The notes below the pieces were generated by a model. That model did no database searches. It was not told where the DNA came from and was given only the letters and a program-made list of their open reading frames with translations. A stretch of DNA of 64,000 nucleotides from Ustilago trichophora (taxonomy: Eukaryota > Basidiomycota > Ustilaginomycetes > Ustilaginales > Ustilaginaceae): the NCBI GenBank assembly GCA_900323505.1, contig OOIN01000029.1, forward strand, positions 124,001-188,000. The letters are read 5' to 3'. The translations under genes and the position numbers were made by a program. Shown here piece by piece: positions 40,292 to 51,013 of the stretch. Every line of letters begins with the position of its first letter. Position 1 is the stretch's first letter.

Positions 40292-43038
40292 GGTCAAGAA
40301 TGGATAGGTGTGGTGGCTAGGAAGCGACGGCGCGCTGCGGATGTGAGTTGTAGCTCTGTCAGCGGTCAAGTCTTGTTGCTGAAGCAATGGATGTATGGGA
40401 ACTTGAGGGAATGGATGATGTCTTGTTCGACGGAGTCTTGATGGGAGTGACCTCTGTTGATGGTGTCCAAAAGGAACGTTGGCTCGCACTCGTGAGGGCG
40501 TGTGTGTGTGGTGCGGACGAAAGATCCTCATAGGCAACACGGATGTGCAGCTGCAGCAAACACCAAGTGGAGCGGCGGATAAGATAGACTACCATAAGCA
40601 CCGACTCTTACAAAAGGCAAGAGGGCGGCTAAGAAACGAGCAGCCTAGGGATCCACTTGCACAAAGATTTTACAAGGCTCAGATCACAGTACCAGCTTGA
40701 CAGGATCAAAGAGGGTGCATACCAGCTCAGAACACATCAATAAGGCAGCCGGGCTAAGACAAGAAAGACACACATCGACGGGCTCATTACTCGAAACTGT
40801 GTTGCAAACCGTGATTCGGATCGCGGTGAGCCCCCGAACGCCCCAAAGCCGTTTCGACTGCAGACAGTATTACGCTCGAATTTAGCATCACTGCCGATGA
40901 TCGTGGCTATCCAACGGCAACTGTATGCGACCTTGCAATGCAACAACGGTTACTCACAAACGAAGCAGAGGTGACCTTATGCTCAAGTCGACGCCGATCA
41001 ACAGCGAACTTACAGGCAAAAATAAAATTGAAAACTATAACAAAAATAGCGGACTATGCTGTGTAGCTGATTTCACGAGCACCGCCAACTAAACAAAGAC
41101 ACCAAAAAAAAGGGAGCTGCATGTGGCAGCCTAAGGATGTGTGAGAGAGGGTGTGTGTGCGCCTGTATGCGTTTGGCAAAGGAGAAAGAGGGAGGTGGAG
41201 GAGAGCGAGGGAAGGGATGGGAAAGTTAGACTGGGCGTCTAGGCGAAACCTGGCCGCTGCGAGATGAGTAAACGGGGTCCGAGATTGGAGGAACGGGCGT
41301 CGGAAAGGCGTAAGAAGTGCAGCCAAAGACAACAAACAGGTCTGTCGTAGATTTCGCGCAACAAATTCTTCTGTCTCACCAACCACAGAAAAAAAAGAAA
41401 AAGAAAAAAAAAAACACATCAGATGAGGGCGGACGGAATGAAAAGACACCGTGCATCACCCATAGTACAGTATGTAGGACCAGCCAGCAAGGCAATGCAT
41501 TGCAAACCCAAAGCAACAGATCGTAGGGCACAAGCGAACAACGAGGTCACAGATACACGAAGAATACTTGTCTCGCCAGCGTCGCGGTGCGAGTCTCGGA
41601 AGCCATCGGCCAGAGTGTGATACCCAGAAGTCGACAATCTTGGCTGCGTAGGCTTCAGGCCATGCGTAGGCTTTCGAGCCGACTCGAGGTATTAACTCGA
41701 CGCTGTCGCTCCGCAGCCCTGTAAATTTGCGTGAGTCTTGAGGGTCATGCGTCAGATTGTGCGTCACTTGGGAAAAAAAGCAATAAAGAATTTTTTTTTT
41801 GCAAATTGACAGCCGAGACACAAACATTTTTTTTATTACTTTGTATTTAGCGCGAACCTCTATCGTCCCTCTGCCTTGCTCGTTAATTCGCTCTCATGCA
41901 GCCTTGAGTGATTGCAATGCCGCCGTTTTGTTCGCTTGCAAGATCATTCTGCGCTCGTATGCTGTACCCGGTGACCATGGTTGATCCGATCTTAGCCCTG
42001 CTTCAAAGCAGAAGCATGAAAGAAAAGGCAATGCACACGCGTGACTGCCAATTTGAGAGGTCTTGAGAGGTCTTGCAGTGCAGAACAGCACAATCCTGTC
42101 TAGAGTTAGTTGCATCGAGGTCGATAGATGGAAAGAACCCTAGAAACTGTGTTGGGATCCTCGAGCCGCACTCACTCGTGATTCAACCAGCCGCTCTCGC
42201 GGTTTGCACTCGATGCAGATCCTGGGCTAGGTGGCGTACATATGTCGCTCTCATCTGATGCTACAATCTGCTATCTTTGGCGCATTGCCGTCATCGTTCC
42301 CGCCTGCCCTGTGCAACATCGCATCGCCTTATTCCTGCTAGATGCTTTTTCTGGACCATTCAACACCCTCAAACTTGAGATACAACTTCACATGGCCTTA
42401 GCCGCATCCTCTCCCCCTTTTTCTAGACCGAGACAGCCGCGAATTGCAAACTGTAGCAGACAGTCTCGCAAGCGTTCTACCTCCCGAGACACGTTCGGCC
42501 ATCAATAGAGTCCTCTCTGCCCACCTATCACTCTCTGCCCTCTCTGCTAGCCGGTCACTCTGTCACCTCTTCGTCCAACTCACGTTGGCGTGACTCCCGC
42601 TCCGAGTTCATGCATACGCTGCATTCCACTCCAACCAAGCTGAGTAGTTTCTCAGACTTTGAGATTGTCAAAGCTTGCAAGTTTGAATTGGGAGCCTGTA
42701 TCTTTGCTAGGCGAAGCCACCGGCTCACCACTCTTTGCACCTGTGGTTCACAAGCTCCTCCACTCCACTGCGTGGTTCACGTTCACAACCTTTTCATCGC
42801 TTCCTCCTTCTCGCTCAGATTCTTCACTTCTTCCTTTTCGACACCTGATCTGTTGGTCACCATCATCTCTCCGCCCTCCTTCCCCACCATCACCTCGACC
42901 CCTCCATCCTCGACACCTCACATCACCTTGTGTTCGGGTTGCAACAACTCACGACCATCCTCCCTTGCTCTGTCCGGACGAATCACACATCACCTCGCAG
43001 GTGACACAATTGTCTGCGGCGGCCAGTCGAAGCTCAAC
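40292..43038. other. 2.7 kb divergent region, GT2 and GH16-like/acyltransferase genes
   Basis: Contains both leaders, A-rich runs near 41388-41415, 41793 and 41828, and one TAGTACAGTA motif near 41464. The frame of the right-hand gene is open from 42610, but the part before 43039 reads as Ser/Pro/Thr-rich leader. No separate gene or RNA was recognised. Confidence 0.5.
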
Positions 43039-46000
43039 ATGGTGGTCTTCACCAAATCAGCGCCAGCCACGCTGGTCGCTTCAGCGCTCGTATTCGCGGC
43101 ATCCTCGCTTCCTCTCATCCAGGCTGCGTGTGAGTGCGGTTACCGAGACCCGCTCACAGATGCCCTTTGGACAGATCGAACCATCACCTATTTTAACGAA
43201 TCTGGTTTCAACGATGTTGTTACCCTCCCAGCAGAATCGCCTCGCATCTACGGCGGTGCTACTCCGGGCGAGACCGGTGAGGGCCAGGAAGCATGGTCGC
43301 TCGTCGGCAACTTAGTCAACAAATGGGAGAACAGTTTCGACGCCACCTACCGCAGCGCCGTCAGCTACAACAACACCTACATCAATGATGATGCGCTAGT
43401 GCTTCAAGTCTCACCTGCTGAGCCTGTACACCGCATTGTCAACGGCTCCCAGATCGTCACAAGGAGACGCGATATTCTCTATGGTTCCTTCCGAGCTCAG
43501 ATCGAGCCTGCCGTCTCGCAGGGCCGCGGTGCTGCATTCAAGTTTGGAGCCTCCTACAACGATTCCGAGACGGTCAACATTGGCATCTTCACTTCGGACA
43601 ATCCTCAAAACTCGACACTCCAGTGGTCCTGGTCCGCGTACGGCCGTGGAGACGAGCCTGTCAAGCTCAACATCTCATCTCTTGGAACGATGGACTACCT
43701 CGAACACCGCTTCGACTGGCAGCCTGAAATGCTCCAGTGGCGCAACGGTGCTCTCAACGACAGTGCCAACTTCCACTCTATCGAGAAGGGCGTCAATGCG
43801 ACGCACCTGCCCATGACTCCATCACCCATCAGCTTCGAGGCTTGGTCCAACGGAGAGCACTCTCAGTCGCAAGGTCCTCCTCTCCGTCAGCCTCTCCTGA
43901 CCCATGTTCGTTACACCCGTTTCTTCTTCAACTCGAGTCTCGAAGAGCGCCACTCGCAATACGAGTCGCAGTGCTCTGCTGCCAGCGCCAACGCAGATGC
44001 TTTCTGCAGCACCGATGACTTGACTCTCCGTGGCAGCACTGCCTTTGATCTGACTGCCCTCAACAAGCAGAAGATGCCAAAGCCATCCTTCCACGCTCCT
44101 CTCTACGGTATCATCACCATCTCGATCGCCGCTGGCGTCTTCGTCATGACCATCGCTCACGGTCTCGTGGTGCGATCTATCAAGGCGAAGGACAAGAAGC
44201 GTGCTGCTGCCATTGCTGCTCAGGAGAAGGAGCGCGATGCTGCCGGCGCTTCTAGCTCGGCTGACGGCTTCGTTGCTCCTCCCGTCATCTCTACCCTCGC
44301 TTCCAAGGGCTCGAGCTTCAGCGACACTCCTCCTCTCACGCCTCTGGATGCCGAAGTCAGCGATGACAAGGCTCGTCTCTTTGGTCTCACCCCTGTTGGC
44401 ACGCCAGGCACTATGAGCCCAACACACGGCGCCGTAGCTACCAAGCCAGTACAGCTTTGGACCTCGCCCGACCTTGTGTACGGCTCTGACACAGACTCGG
44501 ACGACCTGAGTGATGATGACGACGACTCGGACGCTCGCTCGTACAACAGCCACGTGGAGCTCGAGGCTACACCCAAGGGTCTCCTTCCACGCTACGGATC
44601 AGTTGCAAGCTTGAGGCCGCCCAACTCGCTCAACGGCCACGAGTCGCCCTTTGGTAACGGTGCAGAGACCCCACGATGGATCGAGGACATGAACCGAGCG
44701 CAGGCACTACCTTACGTTGCCCCTGGCTTCGCAGGAGAGCCTGCTTCCTCAATCTACTCCCACAGCTTGTCGGGTCACAAGGAGTCTTCGAGCGAAAGCG
44801 CCAGCCTCAAGGGTGACTACGACGATGTTGAGCTTGTCGACGATGCGCAGTACGCTCACAGCCGAAATCCCAGCTCATCGTACCTTGCTTATCCTCCTGC
44901 TGCCTCCAGTGCTGGTCACTCTACGCATATGACACATGAGCAGCTGCTTCCGCACCAGCGTCCACGTGGCGGGTCTTTCTCTTCGATGCGCAGCGCAGCA
45001 GCTGCGTCGTCCATGTACCACTTTCAGCACGAAGGAACCTCGAGGGCCGGGTCGATCCACGAAGTCTACGGATCTGAAACCCACGAAGCTTTCCAGCGTC
45101 CACAGATCATCCAATGGCAGCAGCGAGATCTCAACGCTGCTGATGGTGAGATCGGAGCCCTTGCCAAGCCCGAGCTTGGTGATGCCGTCGGCCGAAAGGC
45201 ACGAGATGGCGCCGGCGCTAGTGTCAAGCCACCCGAATCTTTCATCCAGTCCGTCCTTCGCCGTATCAACGATTTGCTCTTCATCAAGGGTACCACTCAG
45301 CTCACCTCGACGGGCGCTCGTAGGATTGACTACCTGGACGGCATGCGAGGCTTCGCCTGTTTCTTGGTCTCGTTCCACCATTTCATGCTGATTTACTACT
45401 TTGGTATCACGACACCAGAAGCTGCGCACCACTACCCCAAGTTTGAGTTCTGGTTCCGCTCTATCCTCGGTCCCATTGTAGTCAATCAGGGTCTCAAGCT
45501 CGGTATCTTTTTCATGCTGCCCTCGCGTACCATGACCAACCGCTACTTGCTCAAGGGCGGCTTGCAGAGCATGGCCGACGCTACCGTCCGACGTATTCCT
45601 CGTCTGGCGCTCCCTGTGGCAGGCGCTGTGCTGGCGAACTACTTCCTGATGGATGTCGGCGCCTTCAAGTGGGTGCCTCGTCTGGCCTCAAGGACATGGT
45701 CGACCTGGTCGTACTGGCAAAACTTTGACAATGTCATGGTCTTCCTCGACGCCTTTATCTCGCTTTGGTGGTCGGCTCCCCCTATCCAGCCAGCTCTTGT
45801 CACGGGTTACGCCACTGGTGTACTCTGGACCATCCCTGTCATTGTACAAGGTACATGGACGTGTATGATCTGCGCCCTTGTCGCGCACGAGATCAAGAAC
45901 GCATACAAGCGATTCACATTCTACGCTCTCTGCATCGGTCTCAGCTGGTACGCCAACACGTGGGATCTGTTCTTCATGGCTGGTCTCGTAGTTGCTGATC

Positions 46001-46638
46001 TCGACAGCAAGCTCAACTACCAAGCCAAGGCAGCCAAAGGTGTACCTCTCGTCCCTGGCTTCGTCCGCCGCGGCCTGCATCTCCCCGAGTCGCTCTCGAA
46101 GCTCCGGGTACACGGTCAAGTGTTTGCTTGGGCCCTCTTCCTTGCCTCCTGGGCTCAGCAGTATCTCGCGCAGATCCCCACTTCTCCCGGTGTCGGTTTC
46201 GACAACAGGGAGTTCCGTCTGCATCCAGATTGGACCACCGAAGCACCTCACGCCTGGTCCGACGATCCGGGAATCAGCTACACCGACCCTCGTGTCGCCT
46301 CTTGGATCCTGTCGTTCAGCTTCTTCCTCCTGACTGACCTTTCGGGTCTCCTGCGTGCTTTCTTCCGCCTGCGTTTCTGGTCGTATATCGGTAGGCATGC
46401 ATTTGCAGTCTTCTTGATGCACGGAGTCGTCTGGTGGACCTGGTCGGCCTGGTTGTGTCTCAGCATGCTAGCTGCAGGTGTTCCGTACTGGGCAACGATC
46501 TTGGTCGTTTTCGTCACTTCGTACGCAATGCTGTTCATCGTAGCCGAATGCTTCACAGCAACATTCGACTACTGGGGCGGTCTCTTCTCCAAGGCCGTTT
46601 GGAGGTCAACATCGGGAGGTCTTGGCAGAAAGGTGTAA
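43039..46638 (+). CDS. Fusion: secreted GH16-like domain, membrane helix, and acyltransferase-3 domain
   Basis: 1,199 residues. The ATG at 43039 begins a clear signal peptide (to about residue 29, ending LIQAA); the upstream open extension would hide it. Residues about 30-330 have a GH16/concanavalin-type fold: CECGYRDPLT, YGSFRAQIEPA, GAAFKFG and the typical HRFDWQPEMLQWRNG strand. Where active GH16 enzymes have E-x-D-x-E, this reads ETVNIG, so catalysis is doubtful and sugar binding more likely. One helix follows (about 354-378), then about 380 disordered Ser-rich residues. The acyltransferase-3 domain (about 761-1185) starts RRIDYLDGMRGFACFLVSFHHF, with the motif Arg and His and about ten membrane helices. 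Such enzymes O-acylate sugars or lipids. The joint architecture suggests acylation of a cell-wall glycan. Single frame throughout, so the fusion is genuine in this sequence. Confidence 0.85.
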   Translation: MVVFTKSAPATLVASALVFAASSLPLIQAACECGYRDPLTDALWTDRTITYFNESGFNDVVTLPAESPRIYGGATPGETGEGQEAWSLVGNLVNKWENSFDATYRSAVSYNNTYINDDALVLQVSPAEPVHRIVNGSQIVTRRRDILYGSFRAQIEPAVSQGRGAAFKFGASYNDSETVNIGIFTSDNPQNSTLQWSWSAYGRGDEPVKLNISSLGTMDYLEHRFDWQPEMLQWRNGALNDSANFHSIEKGVNATHLPMTPSPISFEAWSNGEHSQSQGPPLRQPLLTHVRYTRFFFNSSLEERHSQYESQCSAASANADAFCSTDDLTLRGSTAFDLTALNKQKMPKPSFHAPLYGIITISIAAGVFVMTIAHGLVVRSIKAKDKKRAAAIAAQEKERDAAGASSSADGFVAPPVISTLASKGSSFSDTPPLTPLDAEVSDDKARLFGLTPVGTPGTMSPTHGAVATKPVQLWTSPDLVYGSDTDSDDLSDDDDDSDARSYNSHVELEATPKGLLPRYGSVASLRPPNSLNGHESPFGNGAETPRWIEDMNRAQALPYVAPGFAGEPASSIYSHSLSGHKESSSESASLKGDYDDVELVDDAQYAHSRNPSSSYLAYPPAASSAGHSTHMTHEQLLPHQRPRGGSFSSMRSAAAASSMYHFQHEGTSRAGSIHEVYGSETHEAFQRPQIIQWQQRDLNAADGEIGALAKPELGDAVGRKARDGAGASVKPPESFIQSVLRRINDLLFIKGTTQLTSTGARRIDYLDGMRGFACFLVSFHHFMLIYYFGITTPEAAHHYPKFEFWFRSILGPIVVNQGLKLGIFFMLPSRTMTNRYLLKGGLQSMADATVRRIPRLALPVAGAVLANYFLMDVGAFKWVPRLASRTWSTWSYWQNFDNVMVFLDAFISLWWSAPPIQPALVTGYATGVLWTIPVIVQGTWTCMICALVAHEIKNAYKRFTFYALCIGLSWYANTWDLFFMAGLVVADLDSKLNYQAKAAKGVPLVPGFVRRGLHLPESLSKLRVHGQVFAWALFLASWAQQYLAQIPTSPGVGFDNREFRLHPDWTTEAPHAWSDDPGISYTDPRVASWILSFSFFLLTDLSGLLRAFFRLRFWSYIGRHAFAVFLMHGVVWWTWSAWLCLSMLAAGVPYWATILVVFVTSYAMLFIVAECFTATFDYWGGLFSKAVWRSTSGGLGRKV

Positions 46639-47225
46639 AGCGGTATCGACACAATTTCCTTTGCACACAGTAGATCGCTTTCATTCACTTCAACTTTGTT
46701 TGTATCTCTTCCGCATGCATATCGCACACATACACTCTTTGTCTCTCTTTGCAAATATTCGAACAATGCCCTGTACACTTCTTTGCTTGCGATGCTTGTT
46801 CTGATTGAGGAAGGGCAAGAAGAGAAGAAAAGAAAGGAAATCGCTTCAACAAGCAGTGCTCGCATTTTTCGGTTTGGGGATGTGAGATTGTCAGAGAATT
46901 GAGACGATAAAAGTGGACCGGAAAAAGTCAACGTGGAGGCCAAATCACACAGCACAAGCGCTCACCTGAAGCTTGTCGAGCACAGACCCTTGACTCAATC
47001 CTCCCACACCTTCTTCGACCACCAACTTCACAAACCTTGCCTAGAAGGCGTCCTTTCCATACTATCTTGTCCTTTCATCACGAGCTGCTTCAGCCGACCA
47101 ATTTTAAGCAGATCATCAACAGCGCAACAAAGTCGATTCTCTACCCTCGTGACGATCCGGCTCCGACATCAGTTCGACCCATCAACGGCTCTCTTCGAGA
47201 TCTGAGAATGATCTGCTTGTAGACC
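46639..47225. other. Intergenic between tandem genes
   Basis: About 590 bases: 3' flank of the fusion gene and promoter/leader of the HRD3 gene. Nothing else recognised. Confidence 0.5.
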
Positions 47226-50200
47226 ATGGCAACCTCAGACGGACGAACATCGCGTCGTCATCGCAATGCGCTTCTAACACTTCTGGTGACGAGTTGTATC
47301 CTGTCAGTGCTAGGTGGAGTGCACGCCGAGCAAGTGCCGTTCGCAGCTCCATCACAATCCAAAGCTGTCGATGACCTCTCACCTCAGCGCAAGTACGAGC
47401 TAGCTCTCGAAGCTCTTCGTGACACCATCAAGACCAGATCTCCTCACATAAGAATTGACAAAGCATCTCTCAAGGATGCGCAATCGCAATCGCAATCGCA
47501 AGCAAACCCCAACGAGGCGTCTTCGAGCACTTCCGAGCCGATAAGTTTCGGTAGCATAGTTCGCGGGTTGCGACAAGGGCTTCAGTACGTTTCTCATGAG
47601 ATCAAGCAATCTTGGGCGCGTGGTGCTACCGAGGCCGATCGCAAGTCGCGGGTCGGCAACCCGATCAAGAGCGACGGTGCACATCGATGGCAGGGTCCTC
47701 CGATAGGCGCTTCTCAATACGAATCGCAGTGGCCGAGTGCCAGCCCGCTACCACTGTGGCCAGACTGGGAGAGGCTACCGGAAGGAGAGACACCAGTGAA
47801 TCCGACCGACAGCGTCTGGGAAAGCATCATGTTTGGGCCATTCAAAACCAAGACCAAGGCATCGTCGGAGCTTGTCCTGTCCTCAGGCGGTAACACTGAC
47901 AGCGACATTCCAGACCTCCGTGGTGACCAAAGGGATTCTGCTGTCACTTTACTCACTGAAGCTGGCTGGGGTCGAGCATCGGTCGATTGGCAGTACCAAG
48001 CATACTCTTCTGCAGCTCGTAACGGCTCTGACTTACTTCGAGCTGCTTCCTTGGACTCGAATTCAACCGACCACGCCAGCGGTGGCCGCACAATAGCATT
48101 GGCAGACGCATTGTGGGTGTTGGGCGAACACTCGCTTTGGGGCACGCACGGCAGCCAGCCCAACCTTGCACGTGCTCGAGCGTGCTACCAGCGTCTGGTG
48201 GATCTCGGTCATGATCAGTTTGGCACCTCGATGGCGGGCAATGCCAGCGCCCATGCTCGTCTTGCTTTCCTCGAAGGCAGTGGATGGGAGTCGACCGCCC
48301 GAGGTGACTGGAAACCATTGCCAAACGAGATTGGCACCTGGTCCTCATTCACGTCGTTACCATCAGCTGACGATGTGCGTGCAGCATGGAAACGAAGACG
48401 CGAGCTCTTTGCGAAGCTCAAGACGGACGATGGCCAACGGCAAGCCAAGGCGGTGCTCCACTACACCATCGCCGCCAATGCTGGTCACGCTCCTTCACAG
48501 ATGGCACTTGGCTTTCGCTACAAAGCAGGTATCGGCGTCGCTCCTTCCTGCTGGAACGCGCTCGAGCTCTACGAAAAGGCGGCTCAAGATACGTACAAGC
48601 GCTTCCAGGCTGGTCCACCAGGCGGTCTCACGCTGCCATACACCAAGATCCGCATATCTGACCTGGACGGAGGCGCATACGGACCAGGTGCATCTGTCGC
48701 CTCTACAGGTTTTGCCGTGTTGAACCCAGCTGTGCAGGCGGCGCTCAATCGTCAGCCTGGTTCGGCACGCGATCCTTCCGCCCTCGAAGACCTATTGGAG
48801 TATCATATCTACCTAGCCGAACATGGCGATGTGAGAAGCACGCTCTTCATGGCCAAAGTGTACTACCACGGTAGCATCTACTCTTCGAGCGAGGCGGCAG
48901 GTGCCGTGCGTCGCGACTACCGTCGTGCCTTGCAATGGCTGTTGCGCGTCGCCAAGGAGGTGTGGCCTCGCAAAGCCGGGGAGGTTGCACGAGGAGGGCC
49001 TACAGGCTACACAGCCAAACCAGGAGACAAAGCTGAGGATGTGCAGCTCAGGGTCGATGACAACGTGTTGGCTCATGCAGGGACTGCTGCTGGCATGATT
49101 GGTCAGATGTATCTGCGAGGAGAGGGCGTTGAGCAAGACTTCAAGCGCGCATGGGTATGGTTCTCTCGTGGCCAGAGTACGGGCGATGCTGAATCGTACA
49201 ACGGCCTCGGCGTGATGCTCCGCGATGGTCTAGGCACAGCAGTCGACATTGGCGTCGCTACAACCTTTTTTGAAGCAGCAGCCAAAGCCAAGCACAGCGG
49301 GGCGAACGTCAACCTAGCCAAAATTCACATGGACATGGGCGATCTTGATGCCGCTTCAAAATGTCTGACAGTCGCCTCCGTCGGCGACAGCCGCTTCGAA
49401 GCAGTGTACTTGCTGGCCAAAGTCAATGCTCAACTTGCCCGCCAGAAGCAGTCCAACGAGCACTGCCGAACGGCCTTGTCCGGCTTCAAGCATACCGCGG
49501 AGAAGGGCGACTGGTCGACACGTATCTCTCACAAAGCCGAACACGCCTGGCGCCGCAGCGAGAAACAAAAGGCCTTGCTTGGCTGGGCATTGGCGGGGGA
49601 GATGGGCTACGAATCAGCACAGAACAACGTCGCGTACATGCTGGACCGTGCCAATACTCGTACTCGCATTCTTGACCTATCGTACGACCTCGCCCAAAAT
49701 GGAAACTTTACCGACCGTCTAGCGCTGGTACACTGGACCCGCTCGGCAGCGCAACAGAACGTGGATGCGATGGTCAAGATGGGTGACTACTACTTCTATG
49801 GCATCGGTACTGGCAACCCTGGTCAGCCTGCATACGAAAAAGCTGCAGCATGCTACTCTGCTGCCGCTGACCGCGGTGTCTCTGCACTTGCATACTGGAA
49901 CTTGGGCTGGATGTATGAGAACGGCATCGGCGTGGCCCGGCAAGACTTTCACCTTGCCAAGCGATACTACGACACAGCTGTCGAGACCAACACGGAAGCC
50001 TACCTCCCTGTGGCGCTCAGTCTGGTCAAGCTTCACATCCGTGCAGTCTGGGCAGCCTTGTTCGGCTCAGAGTCGAGCCAGAGCGCAGTTTCGCTCCTTT
50101 CTTCCTATGCATCCACGGACAAGAATACAGCATATACAGAAGCGGAAGAGGAGCAAGCTGCAGCAACGCAGAAGCAGACCGAGGAGAAACAGAGCAAGCA

Positions 50201-50525
50201 GAGAGCTGAAGAACAGGGTGGAGGATACGGAGATCCGAACGAGCCAGAGACTTGGGCTGCCAGGGAGGGCGAGACGGATGAGGATCTGGACAACATGATT
50301 GAGTCTGGGCTGTTGATTCTTGCGGTTGGAGGGTTAGCGTACTTGGCCTATGTGAGGCAGAATGTACAGTTGCAGCTGAGGAGAGAGCGTAGACAGGAGG
50401 ATGGACAGCAGGGTGGCCAACAACAGCAGCAGCAGCAGCAGCAAGGCCCAGCTCCTCAACAAAATCCATGGGCGCCGTTGGGTGACGAGCCTAATGCGGC
50501 AGCAAACATTATTGCCGGAATATAG
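47226..50525 (+). CDS. HRD3: Hrd3/Sel1-like ERAD ubiquitin-ligase subunit
   Basis: 1,099 residues, ATG in an ACCATGG context. The N-terminal hydrophobic segment (about 15-36, ending GVHAEQ) is a signal peptide. The lumenal part carries many Sel1-like repeats (about 240-960), recognisable as MALGFRYKAGIGV, IGQMYLRGEGVEQDFKRAW, YNGLGVMLRDGLG, MVKMGDYYFYGIG and LGWMYENGIGVARQDF. A C-terminal membrane helix (about 1024-1040, LLILAVGGLAYLAYV) leaves a short cytosolic tail with a polyglutamine run. In yeast, Hrd3 holds the Hrd1 ligase and receives misfolded glycoproteins for ER-associated degradation. It is longer than yeast Hrd3 (833) because of inserts between repeats. The 3' end switches to AGG/TTG-type codons. 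Confidence 0.9.
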   Translation: MATSDGRTSRRHRNALLTLLVTSCILSVLGGVHAEQVPFAAPSQSKAVDDLSPQRKYELALEALRDTIKTRSPHIRIDKASLKDAQSQSQSQANPNEASSSTSEPISFGSIVRGLRQGLQYVSHEIKQSWARGATEADRKSRVGNPIKSDGAHRWQGPPIGASQYESQWPSASPLPLWPDWERLPEGETPVNPTDSVWESIMFGPFKTKTKASSELVLSSGGNTDSDIPDLRGDQRDSAVTLLTEAGWGRASVDWQYQAYSSAARNGSDLLRAASLDSNSTDHASGGRTIALADALWVLGEHSLWGTHGSQPNLARARACYQRLVDLGHDQFGTSMAGNASAHARLAFLEGSGWESTARGDWKPLPNEIGTWSSFTSLPSADDVRAAWKRRRELFAKLKTDDGQRQAKAVLHYTIAANAGHAPSQMALGFRYKAGIGVAPSCWNALELYEKAAQDTYKRFQAGPPGGLTLPYTKIRISDLDGGAYGPGASVASTGFAVLNPAVQAALNRQPGSARDPSALEDLLEYHIYLAEHGDVRSTLFMAKVYYHGSIYSSSEAAGAVRRDYRRALQWLLRVAKEVWPRKAGEVARGGPTGYTAKPGDKAEDVQLRVDDNVLAHAGTAAGMIGQMYLRGEGVEQDFKRAWVWFSRGQSTGDAESYNGLGVMLRDGLGTAVDIGVATTFFEAAAKAKHSGANVNLAKIHMDMGDLDAASKCLTVASVGDSRFEAVYLLAKVNAQLARQKQSNEHCRTALSGFKHTAEKGDWSTRISHKAEHAWRRSEKQKALLGWALAGEMGYESAQNNVAYMLDRANTRTRILDLSYDLAQNGNFTDRLALVHWTRSAAQQNVDAMVKMGDYYFYGIGTGNPGQPAYEKAAACYSAAADRGVSALAYWNLGWMYENGIGVARQDFHLAKRYYDTAVETNTEAYLPVALSLVKLHIRAVWAALFGSESSQSAVSLLSSYASTDKNTAYTEAEEEQAAATQKQTEEKQSKQRAEEQGGGYGDPNEPETWAAREGETDEDLDNMIESGLLILAVGGLAYLAYVRQNVQLQLRRERRQEDGQQGGQQQQQQQQQGPAPQQNPWAPLGDEPNAAANIIAGI

Positions 50526-51013
50526 CAAGGTATGGTTCAGTCATGTAGTCATTCGTCCTGACTAGGAAGCATCATTGTGCTTTCTCACACAGTAATCCTT
50601 TCCTTTCACCTTGTCTGTGTCACTTGAGTTCAGACATGAGAAGTGTCGAAGAGTGTTAGGTTTCACTTGGATGCAAAAGCAGCCTGCGAGTGTGGAGGAA
50701 TTTGGCTCGGAGGAAAGTTGGACCCTTGAAAGCTTTTTCTTCTTGCTCTGTCAAAATTTCTTCTTGTTGGCCGAAGCCAAAAAATCCCGGATTTTGGCCA
50801 TGAGAGCTGAGGAAGAGCACAAAAATTTACCTTTGCCACGCCCAAGAGGAACAACTCTCTCTTGTGCAATTTCAGAGACTGAACTTGTGCAACAACCCTT
50901 CTCTTCTTCGATCCGTTTCACTTCCACTCGATACCAACAGAATCACAGGCAGCATCTTTGGCATAACAGTTCTTCATTGATGCTAGCTTGACCACTTCTA
51001 TCTCTCATCCAAC
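50526..51013. other. Intergenic between HRD3 and UTP20
   Basis: About 490 bases containing the HRD3 3' flank and UTP20 promoter/leader. No additional gene recognised. Confidence 0.5.

Noticed and set aside
42610..43038. N-terminal extension of the GH16-like/acyltransferase protein
   Set aside because: It would bury a clear signal peptide; the composition is leader-like (Ser, Thr, Pro, His).
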